36,181 nucleotides of DNA from Sphaerobacter sp. (lineage in GTDB: Bacteria; Chloroflexota; Chloroflexia; Thermomicrobiales; Thermomicrobiaceae). The position numbers and the translations under genes are program-made. The notes under the pieces are model-generated. The model was not told the DNA's origin. It saw only the letters and a list, made by a program, of their open reading frames with translations, and made no database searches. Below are positions 25,282-34,411 of the stretch, one piece after another. Position 1 is the first letter of the stretch. Each line of letters starts with the position of its first letter. Location of the stretch: NCBI RefSeq assembly GCF_019683595.1, contig NZ_JADGHZ010000020.1, positions 1-36,181 of the forward strand. The letters are read 5' to 3'.

Positions 25282-26439
25282 ATGACGACGCTGGGGGAGA
25301 TCCGAGAACGGGCGGCGGCCTACCAGCCCGACTACGAGCGCGACCTGGAGCGCATCGTCAACATCGACAGCGGCACCTTCGACAAGGCGGGGGTCGACCG
25401 GGCAGGCGGCTTCTTCCGCGACCTCCTCGCCGGGATCGGTTGCGAGATCACCGTCCATCCGAACAGCGACCTGGGCGACAACTTCACCGCGACCCTGCGC
25501 GGGTCAGGCTCCCGGCGGCTGATGCTGCTCGGCCACTTCGACACCGTCTACCCCGCGGGGACCGTTGCCGAGCGGCCGTTCACCGTGCGTGACGGGCGCG
25601 GCTACGGTCCGGCGACGATGGACATGAAGGGCGGCCTGATCCTCGGTTACTACGCCCTGCGCATCCTGCGCGACCTCGGCTTCGACGACTTCGCCGAGAT
25701 CACCTTCGTCGCCAACTCGGACGAAGAGATCGGCTCGCCGACCTCGCGGGCGCTGATCGAGTCGGAAGCCCGGCGCATGGATGCGGTCTTCGTGCTCGAG
25801 CCGGGCCGGGCGACCGGCGGGGTGCTGGCGACCCGCAAGGGCGTCGGCATGTACGAGCTGGTCGTGCGGGGGCGCGCGGCTCACGCCGGGGCCGCGCCGC
25901 ATGAGGGGCGGAGCGCGAACCTGGAACTCGCGCACAAGATCATCGCGCTCCATGAGCTGAACAACCCGGATACCGGGACGACGGTCTCCGCCAACGTGAT
26001 GCGCGGCGGATCCCGGCGCAATGTGATCTCGGACCACGCGTCGGTCGAGGTCGACGTCCGCGTGCCGACGCGGGCCGAGGCCGAGCGCGTGCATGCGGCC
26101 ATCACCGAGATTGCCGCGCGACAGTGGGTGCCGGACACCGAGACGGTCCTCACCGGCGGGCTGAACCGGCCGCCGATGGAGAAGGTCCCCGGGACCGACG
26201 CGCTGCTGAACCTGGCGCGGGAGATCGTCGAAGGGCTGGGGCTCCCGTACCAGGAGTTGACGAGTGGTGGCGGGAGCGATGGGAACTTCACGGCCGCGAT
26301 CGGCGTGCCGACGCTCGACTCGCTCGGGCCGGTGGGACAGAACGCCCACAGCGTCGATGAGTGGGTGGACTTGACGACGGTGCCCGAGCGCTTGACGCTC
26401 GTCACCGCGCTCCTGATGCGGGCTCCGAAGCGGCCATGA
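25282..26439 (+). CDS. M20-family metallopeptidase (carboxypeptidase G2-like)
   Basis: A 385-residue di-zinc peptidase. The metal ligands are His 85 (GHFDTV), Asp 114 (MDMKGG), Glu 149 in DEE (147-149) with catalytic Glu 148, Glu 173 (LEPG) and His 356 (NAHSVDEW). The lid/dimerisation domain lies at about 185-295. Glu 173 where other M20 clans have Asp fits the glutamate carboxypeptidase/CPG2 branch. The ATG at 25282 has GGAGGGG upstream. Its stop overlaps the next gene's start (ATGA). Confidence 0.93.
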   Translation: MTTLGEIRERAAAYQPDYERDLERIVNIDSGTFDKAGVDRAGGFFRDLLAGIGCEITVHPNSDLGDNFTATLRGSGSRRLMLLGHFDTVYPAGTVAERPFTVRDGRGYGPATMDMKGGLILGYYALRILRDLGFDDFAEITFVANSDEEIGSPTSRALIESEARRMDAVFVLEPGRATGGVLATRKGVGMYELVVRGRAAHAGAAPHEGRSANLELAHKIIALHELNNPDTGTTVSANVMRGGSRRNVISDHASVEVDVRVPTRAEAERVHAAITEIAARQWVPDTETVLTGGLNRPPMEKVPGTDALLNLAREIVEGLGLPYQELTSGGGSDGNFTAAIGVPTLDSLGPVGQNAHSVDEWVDLTTVPERLTLVTALLMRAPKRP

Positions 26440-27911
26440 CGGCGACCCTTCCCGGGCGCGACCGGCGCGCCTTCCTGCCGGCCTTCCCCCATGTGCGCGG
26501 GACACTGCCACGCCCGCTGGCGATAACGCTCGTCGTCACCGCGGCGGTGCTCCTCGCTGCGGCGGTCGGCTGGTTGTCGGTGGTGCAGGGGCCGATCCCG
26601 GCTGCCGCGGTGGTGGCCGGGCTGGTCGCGGCCGTGGTGGTGCTGAGCGACCCGCGCGCCGGGGTGTGGGCGGTGGTCGGGGTGATGACCCTGCTGCCCT
26701 TCGCGGTGATCCCGGTGCGGGTCGGGCTCACGCTGACGCTGTTCGAGGCGGCAGCGCTGGGGACGCTCGGGGTGTGGGCGCTGCGGGTCATGCTCCGGCG
26801 GGACGAACGGATCGTCTCGAACACCCCGGCCGCGCTCATCGTGTTCCTTCTCGCCTTCACGCTGTTTGCGTTCCTGCTCGGGGTGCACAACGCCTACACC
26901 TCGCAGACCTACCACGACTACGGCAAGTTCGTGCTGGCGGTCCTGCTCGTCTTCGTCGTGTGGAACACGACGCGCACGCTGGACGACGCGCGGCGGCTGA
27001 CGGCCGTGCTGCTGCTGGGAACCGGAGCGGCGGCGGCGCTCGGCCTGGTGCTGTACGCCGGCGGGCCGGGGCTCACGTTGCGGGTGCTCTCTCGCCTCAT
27101 TCCCTACGGCTACCCGTCGACCCGCATCGTGCGCTACGTCGAGGACGACCCGGCCAGGCCGATGCGCCTGATCTCGACCTCGGTCGACCCTAACTCGTTT
27201 GGTGGACTGCTGGCCGTGGTCTTCGTCCTTGCCTGCGCGGCGGCGATCGCGCGGCAGCGGCTGTTGCCTCGTGGGTTGACGGGACCGGTGATCCTGCTGA
27301 CGGGGATGGCGATGTTGCTGACCCAGTCACGCGGTGCCTGGGTGGGCGCGGCGGCGGGCCTGGCGGTGCTGACGGTCCTGCGCTACCGCTGGCTGATCGC
27401 GCCCGGCGGCTTGCTGGCCGCGGCGGTGCTCGGCCTGGGGCTGGGCAGCAGCTTCATCCACCGGCTCTACCTGGGCCTGACGCTCCAGGATCCGGCGACC
27501 AAGCTGCGGCTCGCCGAATACCGCAACGCCCTGGCGATTATTCGCGAGCACCCCTTCTTCGGCGTCGGCTTCGGCGAGGCGCCGTCGATCACGCTGCAGA
27601 CGGGCGTGTCGAGCATCTACCTGACGATTGCCGAGCGGACCGGGCTGCTCGGGCTCGCCGTGTTCCTGTTCGCGGTCGGCGCGGTGGCGCTGTCGGGCTT
27701 CCGCTACTGGCGGGAGCAGCGCGAAACGCCGGCCGGTGACCTCGCGCTCGGCTTGCTCGCCGCGCTGGCGACGGCGCTGACGGTCGGGGTCTTCGACCAC
27801 TACTTCTTCAACATCACCTTCCCACACATGGTCGCGCTGTTCTGGATGGTCTGCGGGCTGATCCTGGCCCTGGCGTATCCGTCACACCTGCGCCGTTTGG
27901 TTGGATCGTAG
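26436..27911 (+). CDS. O-antigen ligase-like (Wzy_C) membrane protein
   Basis: A 491-residue multi-pass membrane protein with about 10-12 helices and a large loop (about 200-260). The Wzy_C/WaaL-like core is seen in LTQSRGAWVGAAAGL and, later, HPFFGVGFGEAP. Such proteins join or polymerise glycans at the outer face of the membrane. The ATG overlaps the M20 stop (ATGA), which is odd because the two functions are not obviously related. The organism type suggested here lacks typical LPS, so the acceptor is probably another surface glycan. It faces the large regulator gene tail to tail with 31 bases between. Confidence 0.85.
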   Translation: MTATLPGRDRRAFLPAFPHVRGTLPRPLAITLVVTAAVLLAAAVGWLSVVQGPIPAAAVVAGLVAAVVVLSDPRAGVWAVVGVMTLLPFAVIPVRVGLTLTLFEAAALGTLGVWALRVMLRRDERIVSNTPAALIVFLLAFTLFAFLLGVHNAYTSQTYHDYGKFVLAVLLVFVVWNTTRTLDDARRLTAVLLLGTGAAAALGLVLYAGGPGLTLRVLSRLIPYGYPSTRIVRYVEDDPARPMRLISTSVDPNSFGGLLAVVFVLACAAAIARQRLLPRGLTGPVILLTGMAMLLTQSRGAWVGAAAGLAVLTVLRYRWLIAPGGLLAAAVLGLGLGSSFIHRLYLGLTLQDPATKLRLAEYRNALAIIREHPFFGVGFGEAPSITLQTGVSSIYLTIAERTGLLGLAVFLFAVGAVALSGFRYWREQRETPAGDLALGLLAALATALTVGVFDHYFFNITFPHMVALFWMVCGLILALAYPSHLRRLVGS

Positions 27912-27942
27912 CCGCCAGGAGTACCGAGGGCCGGGCGGCGGC

Positions 27943-30381
27943 TCACTCGCCCAGGGGATGATCGATGATCTCTTCCAGGGGCTGCGCCGCGCCCGCGGCA
28001 AGGACTGCCTTGAATGTCGCTTCTCCTAGCGCCGCGCGGGCGGTGGTGGCGGCGCGCATCAGTTCGGCCCGATCGATTTGGAGCGGCGTGCGGCCGACCG
28101 CCGCCCTGAGTGCACCAGTGGCGCCGAGCAGCCGTGCCGCCTGTTCCGGGTCGCGTCCCCGCGCCAGGACCACCGCGATCCCCTCCAGACAGTCGGCGAT
28201 GCCCGGGCGCGAACCGTTCTGATGGTAAATCTCCAGGCTCGCCTGGTAGTCGCTCAGCGCACGGTCGATGTCGCCCAGGCGGTTGGCCAGGTACCCGTGT
28301 TGCGCGAGCGCCAGCGCGACGCCGCGCCGGTTGCGGTGGGCGCGCGCCAGGCTCAGGCTCTCCTCGAAGCATGCCCTGGCCGCCTCGGTCGCCCCGAGTT
28401 CCAGGTGCGCGTGCCCAAGCTGGCAGAGAACGATGTGCAGGTTCAACTGGTCGTCCTCGGCGCGGACGAGGCGACATGCCTCTTCGAAGGCGTCGCGGGC
28501 TGCCGCGTAGTCGGACTCGGCCAGGGCGACATCGCCTAGCCCGGCATGCGCCATCGCGATACCCCATGGGTGAGCGTTGGCCCGGCTGATTTCCAGGCTC
28601 TCCTGGTAGTCCTGGCGAGCCGCGGCGAGGCGACCCTGACGCACGGCGATGTGACCGAGTTGGGTGAGCGTCCCGGCGACGCGGTGCGGATTCCCCAGTG
28701 ACCGCGCCAGGGGAAGGCACTGGGTGAGCAAGCCTTCGGCAGTGTCCAGGTCGCCGAGGCGCATGGAGACGGTGGCGGCCCCGATGAGCGCGTCGCAGTA
28801 CGTGCTCATGCCCTCCGGTGTATCGAGTGCCGGAGGCCCGGCGGCCAGGACTGCCTCGAACCAGCGGCGTCCCTCCCGGGCGAGGCCGCGCGCCACCCAG
28901 AACCGCCACAGCGCCCCGGTGAGCCGCAGGCCGACCTCGGTCTCTCCCCCGTTGATCGCCCAGCGCAGCGCCGCGCGGAGGTTGTCGTGCTCCAGCTCGA
29001 GCCGGGTCAGCCAGGTTGTCTGGCCGGCCCCGGTCAGGGCGGGCGCCGCCGCCTCGGCCAGCGTCAGGAAATAGCGGGCGTGGCGCTCCCGGACCGCGTC
29101 GTAGGCGCCACTCTCTCGGAGTCGCGCCAGCGCGTACGCGCGCACGGTCTCAAGCAGATAGAACCGGAGACCGCCGCCTGGCTCATCCGAGCGCTCCACG
29201 AGGCTGCTCAGGTGGAGGGCTTCCAGCACCATCAACGTATCCGTGGGCGTTCCGTCCTCCAAGCAGACGGCCTGGACCGCCTCCGGCGTGAAGCCGCACG
29301 CGAAGACGCCGAGCGCCGCCAGCAACGCGCGCTCCTCCGGGGTGAGCAGCGCGTAGCTCCAGTCGAAGGTCTGCCGCAGCGTCTGCTGCCGTGCCGGTAG
29401 ATCGCGCGGTGCGGTGCCCAGAGTGGCGCGCCGCTCGGAGAGCCGCTCCAGCAGTGCCTCCGGTGGGAAGAGGCGGATGCGTGCTGCTGCCAGCTCAATG
29501 GCCAGCGGCAACCCGTCGAGCCGGTGGCAGATGGCGGCGACCGCCTCCCGGTTGGCCGGGGTCAGGGTGAAATCCGGCCGCACCGCGCGGGCCGCCTGGA
29601 GGAAGAGCTGCACCGCCTCGCTTTGTTCGGCGCGGTGGGGGTCCGATGGGAGCGGCAGCGGAGGGACGCGGAACTCCTGCTCACCGTAGAGGCGCAGCGG
29701 GATGCGGCTGGTGGCCAGCACCCGCAGGCCCGGCGCTGCGGCCAGCAATGAACTGACGATCGTCGATGCCTCGATCACATGCTCGAAATTGTCGACGACC
29801 AGGAGGAGGGTGCGATCGCCGATGGCACGCGCGATCCGCTCCTCGGGCGAGGCACCGACGGCCTGCTGCGCATCCAGTGCCCGCTCGATCGTGCCGGGGA
29901 CCAGGCGCGGGTCGTCGAGCGGGGAGAGGTCCACGAAGATCCTCCCGCCGGGGAAGGCGTCCTTGCTCTCGGCGGCGACCTGGAGCGCGAGCCGGGTCTT
30001 GCCGGTGCCGCCCACGCCGGTGAGCGTCACCAGGCGGCTCGTGGTCAGGAGTTGACGAATCCGGGCCACCTCGCGGCGGCGGCCCACCAGCGGCGTCACC
30101 GGGGCGGGCAGGTTGTCGTGCGGCGGTGGATCGGCCATGGCACGGCGCCGGTGCGGGACAGCCGCGATGAAGGCGTGCCGTTCCTCCTCGGAGAGCGCCA
30201 GGGCGTCCGCGAGAGCGCGCACGGTGTGGGGATAGGGATACCGGCGTTCACCTCGCTCGAGGGCGGCGATGCCATTGGCTGACAACCCGGCGCGCTCTGC
30301 CAGCTCTTCGCGCGTCAAGCTTGCCGCTTCTCGGTGGTGTCGGAGCAGGTCGCCGAACGGCGGCCGGTCGTCGGTGCCCAT
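27943..30381 (-). CDS. HTH/NB-ARC-type ATPase/TPR transcriptional regulator
   Basis: An 812-residue STAND-type regulator. An XRE-like helix-turn-helix covers about 9-64 (TREELAERAGLSANGIAALE). The NTPase domain has Walker A GVGGTGKT (122-129) and Walker B LLLVVDNFEH with Asp 197, then ATSRIPLRLYGE and a GLPLAIELAA segment. A winged-helix region follows, and the C-terminal half (from about 480) is a run of TPR units such as GTLTQLGHIAVRQGR and AHAGLGDVALAESD. These proteins bind DNA when an effector or partner is sensed by the TPR part. The ATG at 30381 begins the HTH domain; the extension upstream crosses the promoter and is rejected. The ribosome site is weak. The neighbour on the other side is a secreted Ig-repeat protein. 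Confidence 0.9.
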   Translation of the reverse strand: MGTDDRPPFGDLLRHHREAASLTREELAERAGLSANGIAALERGERRYPYPHTVRALADALALSEEERHAFIAAVPHRRRAMADPPPHDNLPAPVTPLVGRRREVARIRQLLTTSRLVTLTGVGGTGKTRLALQVAAESKDAFPGGRIFVDLSPLDDPRLVPGTIERALDAQQAVGASPEERIARAIGDRTLLLVVDNFEHVIEASTIVSSLLAAAPGLRVLATSRIPLRLYGEQEFRVPPLPLPSDPHRAEQSEAVQLFLQAARAVRPDFTLTPANREAVAAICHRLDGLPLAIELAAARIRLFPPEALLERLSERRATLGTAPRDLPARQQTLRQTFDWSYALLTPEERALLAALGVFACGFTPEAVQAVCLEDGTPTDTLMVLEALHLSSLVERSDEPGGGLRFYLLETVRAYALARLRESGAYDAVRERHARYFLTLAEAAAPALTGAGQTTWLTRLELEHDNLRAALRWAINGGETEVGLRLTGALWRFWVARGLAREGRRWFEAVLAAGPPALDTPEGMSTYCDALIGAATVSMRLGDLDTAEGLLTQCLPLARSLGNPHRVAGTLTQLGHIAVRQGRLAAARQDYQESLEISRANAHPWGIAMAHAGLGDVALAESDYAAARDAFEEACRLVRAEDDQLNLHIVLCQLGHAHLELGATEAARACFEESLSLARAHRNRRGVALALAQHGYLANRLGDIDRALSDYQASLEIYHQNGSRPGIADCLEGIAVVLARGRDPEQAARLLGATGALRAAVGRTPLQIDRAELMRAATTARAALGEATFKAVLAAGAAQPLEEIIDHPLGE

Positions 30382-30410
30382 CCGGTGAGGCGCCCTCTCT
30401 CCCGGCGGAA

Positions 30411-30439
30411 GTGTGAGCCTGGTGTGGGCCCGGTGTGAG
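30411..30439 (-). promoter_or_regulatory. Three heptamers at 11-bp spacing, likely operator
   Basis: On the plus strand GTGTGAG (30411-30417), GTGTGGG (30422-30428) and GTGTGAG (30433-30439) start exactly 11 bases apart, on one face of the helix. They lie just past the -10 box of the regulator's own promoter. Confidence 0.55.
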
Positions 30440-30446
30440 GGTGCTG

Positions 30447-30476
30447 AGTATAGTCCCCGACCGCAACACGCGTCAA
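30447..30476 (-). promoter_or_regulatory. Promoter for the HTH/NB-ARC regulator
   Basis: Minus strand TTGACG (30471-30476), 18-base spacer, TATACT (30447-30452): ten of twelve bases match consensus. The leader is about 60 bases and contains the three heptamers. Confidence 0.7.
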
Positions 30477-30621
30477 TCTCTTCAAGAAGCGGACCTGTCT
30501 CCGCATCGACGTCTGTGTGCGTTGTCCACGCCATGAGGCCCGAGGGACAGGGTGATCCTCGGGGGATGAGCCGTGGCGAAGTCGACCACGCGCTGCGCGC
30601 CGAAGAAGAGGAGGGGAAGAC

Positions 30622-33018
30622 ATGAGGCGTTTAGCGATACTGATGCGGTGGATGCTGGCGCTCCTCGTCGCAGGCGCCGCCTTCCCCTGGCTGACTGCTG
30701 GAGGCGGCATTGCGGCGGCGGAGCCGCAGCCGATTATCATCGACGATTTTTCGACTCCCCAGGCCGAAATCGCGATCTTTCAACCGGGTACGCGGAGCGC
30801 TTCGGCCGTCACGAGCGCGGGCATCCTCGGCGGGGCGCGCGTCATCAGCGCGGAGCACACGGGCACAACGACGGCGAACTCGTTCTTCTGGGTCGGTGTC
30901 AAAGACGGTTACTACTACAGTTCGCGCCAGATAAACGGCCAAGGCAACGGTGCGATCTGGTGGCACGGGAACACGAACACCGAGACGCTCAATCCGACCG
31001 GGCTCGGCGGTGTCGATCTGACCGGCGGGGGCTACTGGAACGGGTTCGCGATCGTAGCCGGTCGCAACGGGATGCAGAATAACGTCGTGGTAACCGTCTA
31101 CACTGACGGAACCCACTACTCGACCACCTCGTTCATGCCTCCCTTCACGCCGGTCAACTCCGAGCCGCACGACACGGTTCGACTTCCCTTCGCTGGGTTC
31201 ACAGCCGCAGGCCCGGACGGCGGTGCGGACTTCAGCAATGTCGGAGCGATCACCATCACCTTCTCCGAAGGCAGCGGTTATGGGCCGTACGTCTCGTTGT
31301 TCGAGACCGACCGCATGAACGTTCCGCCGGACGTGAATGCGGGTGGGCCGTACAGCGGGTCCGTGCGTCAGCCGGTCTCGATCGCCGGCCAGGTGGACGA
31401 TCGCGATGACGACACGATCACAACTACCTGGGACTGGGAGGCGGTCGGTGGCACGAGCGGCACGTGTACCGTTGCGAACGCCAGCGCGCTCACGACGACC
31501 GTCACCTGCACCAAGGTCGGGACCTACCGTCTCACGCTCACCGCCTCCGACGGCGTCAACTTACCCGTGACCGCGGAGGCATCGCTCACGATCAATCAGG
31601 GATCGCCCACGATTACCTGGGACCCGCCGACGTGGATCACGTACAGTCCGCTCAGCGCGACCGTACTTGGCGCCACGGCATCCGTCGCTGGAAGCTTCAG
31701 CTACCAATTCAAGGGGGTGACGGTCGATGGGCGCTCGGTCAGCGGAACGGCCCAGATCGGCACTGTGCTCGATGCGGGCACCTACACGCTGACGGCGACG
31801 TTTACACCGGATGACACGACAAATTACACCTCGGTCGAGCAGTCGCGGCCTCTCCAGGTACTCCGGGCGACACTATCCGTGCAGGTGAACAACGCGAGCC
31901 GCGAGTACTACCACCCCAACCCGACGTTTTCGGGGACGCTGACCGGCGTCGTTCCCGGCGATGCCATCACGGCTGACTACACCACCACCGCCACATTGAC
32001 GAGCCCGATCGGCCAATATCCGATCACCCCGACGCTGTCAGATCCGGATGACCGGCTCATCAACTACAACGTAACGGTAAGCAACGGAAGGCTCACCATC
32101 ACCGCTGCTCAGACCTCGATCACGGTTGAAGACAGCGTCATGACGTCGACCGCGACCAGCGTCGAGCTGCGCGCGACCGTTACTTCCGATGTGCCGGTGC
32201 TGGCTGGTCAGGTGACGTTCAGCCTGACCGACGGTGCCGGGAACGAGATCGGCACGCCGTCCACGGTGCAGCTTTCCGGAGAGCAGGCCGTCATCACCTT
32301 CCCTACCGGTGGGCCGCTGTCGACCGGCACGTACACGATTCACGGTATCTACGATGATCCGGCCCGCAATTACGCCGGTAGCGAGGGACAGGCTACGCTG
32401 ATGGTCAGCGCGGCCGGCCCGGCGACGGTAACCCTCATGCCCGGCAACACCGTCGCGACCGTCGGGGATCGAGTCACCGAGACGGTTGAGGTATTGGACG
32501 CCGGTGGCCATCCCGTTGCCGATGGGTCGGTCGTGACCCTCAAAGTGAGCGGCGTGAACGCAACGTCCCTGACCGCCACCACCGTCAACGGCCGGGCCAC
32601 GTTCGAGTTGGAGGCCGTCTTCCCCGGTGTGGACACCGTTACTGCGGAGGCGGGTGGGGTAACCGCGAGTGCCACCGTCACCTGGCGGGAGCCGCCATCG
32701 GCGGGTGCTGCGCTCATCCTCGTCGTCAACCCGCCGCGGCCCTTCGCGCTGGTGACGGCCATCAGCTTCTGGGGCCACCCCAGCGGGACCGTTCACTACC
32801 AGGCCCCGGATCTGAAGCTGCAGAGCAGCAAGATTACGAGCGTGGTGGCGACGAAGGGCTCCGCGACGATCTTCGGCACCGCGACCGTCGCCGGCCAGCC
32901 GGTCGTCTTCCGGGTCGATGTGACCGGTGGATTACGCGACGGCACCGTCCGCTTGCGCGTCAGTAACGGTTTCGACTCCGGCGTCGTCCCGGTCAGGCTC
33001 ACGCTCCAGCTTGCCTGA
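30622..33018 (+). CDS. Secreted multi-domain Ig-like repeat protein
   Basis: A 798-residue exported protein. Residues 1-33 are a signal peptide (charged start, hydrophobic core, AAA before the likely cut). An unrecognised N-terminal domain (about 34-235) is rich in Gly, Asn and aromatic residues. Then come a PKD-like domain (about 237-325, NAGGPYSGS), an Ig unit with TAT-F-PDDT-NY (330-410), an MBG-like unit (411-490), an Ig-like unit (495-590), a Big_1-like unit (592-690) and a C-terminal domain that ends in a beta-rich tail. No sortase motif or transmembrane anchor is seen. The ATG has a strong GAGGAGGGG site. By eye it is less GC-rich than its neighbours (about 62-65% in sampled lines against over 70%), which may mean transfer or simply Thr/Asn-rich coding. 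Function is unknown; adhesion or envelope structure is a guess. Confidence 0.85.
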   Translation: MRRLAILMRWMLALLVAGAAFPWLTAGGGIAAAEPQPIIIDDFSTPQAEIAIFQPGTRSASAVTSAGILGGARVISAEHTGTTTANSFFWVGVKDGYYYSSRQINGQGNGAIWWHGNTNTETLNPTGLGGVDLTGGGYWNGFAIVAGRNGMQNNVVVTVYTDGTHYSTTSFMPPFTPVNSEPHDTVRLPFAGFTAAGPDGGADFSNVGAITITFSEGSGYGPYVSLFETDRMNVPPDVNAGGPYSGSVRQPVSIAGQVDDRDDDTITTTWDWEAVGGTSGTCTVANASALTTTVTCTKVGTYRLTLTASDGVNLPVTAEASLTINQGSPTITWDPPTWITYSPLSATVLGATASVAGSFSYQFKGVTVDGRSVSGTAQIGTVLDAGTYTLTATFTPDDTTNYTSVEQSRPLQVLRATLSVQVNNASREYYHPNPTFSGTLTGVVPGDAITADYTTTATLTSPIGQYPITPTLSDPDDRLINYNVTVSNGRLTITAAQTSITVEDSVMTSTATSVELRATVTSDVPVLAGQVTFSLTDGAGNEIGTPSTVQLSGEQAVITFPTGGPLSTGTYTIHGIYDDPARNYAGSEGQATLMVSAAGPATVTLMPGNTVATVGDRVTETVEVLDAGGHPVADGSVVTLKVSGVNATSLTATTVNGRATFELEAVFPGVDTVTAEAGGVTASATVTWREPPSAGAALILVVNPPRPFALVTAISFWGHPSGTVHYQAPDLKLQSSKITSVVATKGSATIFGTATVAGQPVVFRVDVTGGLRDGTVRLRVSNGFDSGVVPVRLTLQLA

Positions 33019-33036
33019 ACCGCTAACCTCCCCGCT

Positions 33037-33067
33037 GCGTCCCGGGTGTCACGTGCGCCCGGGACGC
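33037..33067 (+). terminator. 10-bp hairpin after the Ig-repeat gene
   Basis: GCGTCCCGGG (33037-33046) pairs perfectly with CCCGGGACGC (33058-33067) around an 11-base loop, 18 bases past the stop. Only a short TT follows. Confidence 0.55.
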
Positions 33068-33091
33068 GCGTTCCCCTCATCGTGCGTCGCG

Positions 33092-33121
33092 TTGACGGAG
33101 CTTCCCGCCGTGTGCTAACGT
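33092..33121 (+). promoter_or_regulatory. Promoter for the holin-family gene and aldolase operon
   Basis: TTGACG (33092-33097), 18-base spacer, TAACGT (33116-33121) with TGC before it. The start would lie about 15 bases before the GTG of the next gene. Confidence 0.45.
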
Positions 33122-33142
33122 GCCGCTCCGGAGGGAACCGGC

Positions 33143-33496
33143 GTGACACGACTGATTGCGCACCTGATCGCGAACGGCCTGGCGGTGGTGCTGCTCGCCC
33201 GGTTGATCCCGGAGCATGTCGGCTACACCGACACCGCGGCCGTGGTGATCTTCGCCATTGTCTTGGCGCTGCTGAATGCAGTGCTGCGCCCCATTCTGCA
33301 ACTGGTGGCGCTGCCGATCACCTGCCTGACCCTGGGGATCTTCGCGCTGGTGGTCAACGCGGTGGTCTTTTATCTCGCCGGCGCGCTCATCGACGGCATC
33401 CAAATCACCTTCATCGGCGCGCTGGTCGGCAGCATCGCCGAGAGCGTCCTGAGCGGTATCCTGTGGCGGCTGTTTAAGACGAACGACAAGTGGTGA
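33143..33496 (+). CDS. Phage-holin-family-4-like (YvlD-type) membrane protein
   Basis: A 117-residue protein with four hydrophobic segments and short polar links. The segment NAVLRPILQLVALPITCLTLG (seen in parts, about 45-65) is the hallmark of this family, which is called phage holin in databases but is mostly chromosomal with no known function. No lysis or phage gene is nearby. The GTG at 33143 follows GGAGGGAA. It lies 12 bases before the aldolase gene and is probably cotranscribed with it. Confidence 0.85.
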   Translation: MTRLIAHLIANGLAVVLLARLIPEHVGYTDTAAVVIFAIVLALLNAVLRPILQLVALPITCLTLGIFALVVNAVVFYLAGALIDGIQITFIGALVGSIAESVLSGILWRLFKTNDKW

Positions 33497-33508
33497 GGAG
33501 CGGCTGGC

Positions 33509-34411
33509 ATGGCTCGACCGTACCCCGTGGGCGTCTTCGCGCCCGTAGCCACGACGTTCACCCCTGATGGGGCGTTGGACCTGGACCGGTTCCGCGCCAA
33601 CATGGAGTGGTATGCGACGTCGTCCCTCGACGGCATCGTGATCATGGGCTCCAACGGCGAGTACGTGAGCCTGTCGCCGGATGAGAAGCTGGCGCTGATC
33701 GAGGCGGGCGTCAAGGCGGTCGCCGGGCGCAAGCCGATCGTCGCCGGAACGGGGGTCGAGTCCACCCGCGGCACGATCGAGTTGACGAAGGCCGCGGCCG
33801 AACTAGGCGCGAACTACGCGCTGGTGGTGACGCCGCACTACTACAAGCCACGCTACGACCGCGCCGCTTACGTGCGGCATTTCCATGCTGTCGCCGATGC
33901 GTCGCCCATCCCGGTGATCGTCTACGTGATGGCGGCCTACACCGGGGTTGACCTGCCGGTGGACACCGTGGTCGAGATCGCCCAGCACCCGAACATCGTG
34001 GGGATCAAGGACAGCGGCGGGAACGCGCCGAAGGTCGCCGAGATGGTGGCGCGCACCCCGGAAGACTTCGGTGTGCTGGCGGGGTCGGCCAACTTCCTCT
34101 ACCCCGCCCTCTGCCTGGGGGCGACGGGCGGCATCCTGGCACTGGCCAACGTGGCGCCGGACGCGTGTCAGGAGATCGTCCAGGCGTTCCGTGCCGGGGA
34201 CCATGTGCGGGCGCAGGCGGTCCAGTTCCGCCTGCTCGCGCCGAACGCGGCGGTGACCACCCGCTTCGGGATCGCGGGCCTGAAGGCGGCGATGGACATG
34301 ATCGGGCTGTACGGCGGCGATCCACGGCCGCCGCTCCTGCCCTTGAACCACGCGGAGCGGGCGGAGGTTCGGCGCATCATGGAGGAAGCCGGCATCCTTG
34401 CCCGCGCCTGA
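33509..34411 (+). CDS. Dihydrodipicolinate synthase-family aldolase, HOGA-like
   Basis: A 300-residue class I aldolase. Schiff-base Lys 167 lies in GIKDSGG and the conserved Tyr 139 in VIVYVM. The substrate loop reads GSNGE (47-51) in place of the GTTGE usual for DapA. Several stretches recall human 4-hydroxy-2-oxoglutarate aldolase: the TG-ESTR region, VLAGSANFL, ALANV, and PNAAVTTRFGIAGLK. I therefore favour a 2-keto acid aldolase of the HOGA type over lysine synthesis. No other lysine gene is nearby. The ATG at 33509 has GAGGAG upstream. The stop lies 14 bases inside the next gene. Confidence 0.85.
   Translation: MARPYPVGVFAPVATTFTPDGALDLDRFRANMEWYATSSLDGIVIMGSNGEYVSLSPDEKLALIEAGVKAVAGRKPIVAGTGVESTRGTIELTKAAAELGANYALVVTPHYYKPRYDRAAYVRHFHAVADASPIPVIVYVMAAYTGVDLPVDTVVEIAQHPNIVGIKDSGGNAPKVAEMVARTPEDFGVLAGSANFLYPALCLGATGGILALANVAPDACQEIVQAFRAGDHVRAQAVQFRLLAPNAAVTTRFGIAGLKAAMDMIGLYGGDPRPPLLPLNHAERAEVRRIMEEAGILARA

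Noticed and set aside
33143..33496. Prophage remnant
   Set aside because: The holin-family name is a database label for a common chromosomal membrane protein; no lysin, structural or integrase genes are nearby, and the Xer recombinase is 24 kb away.
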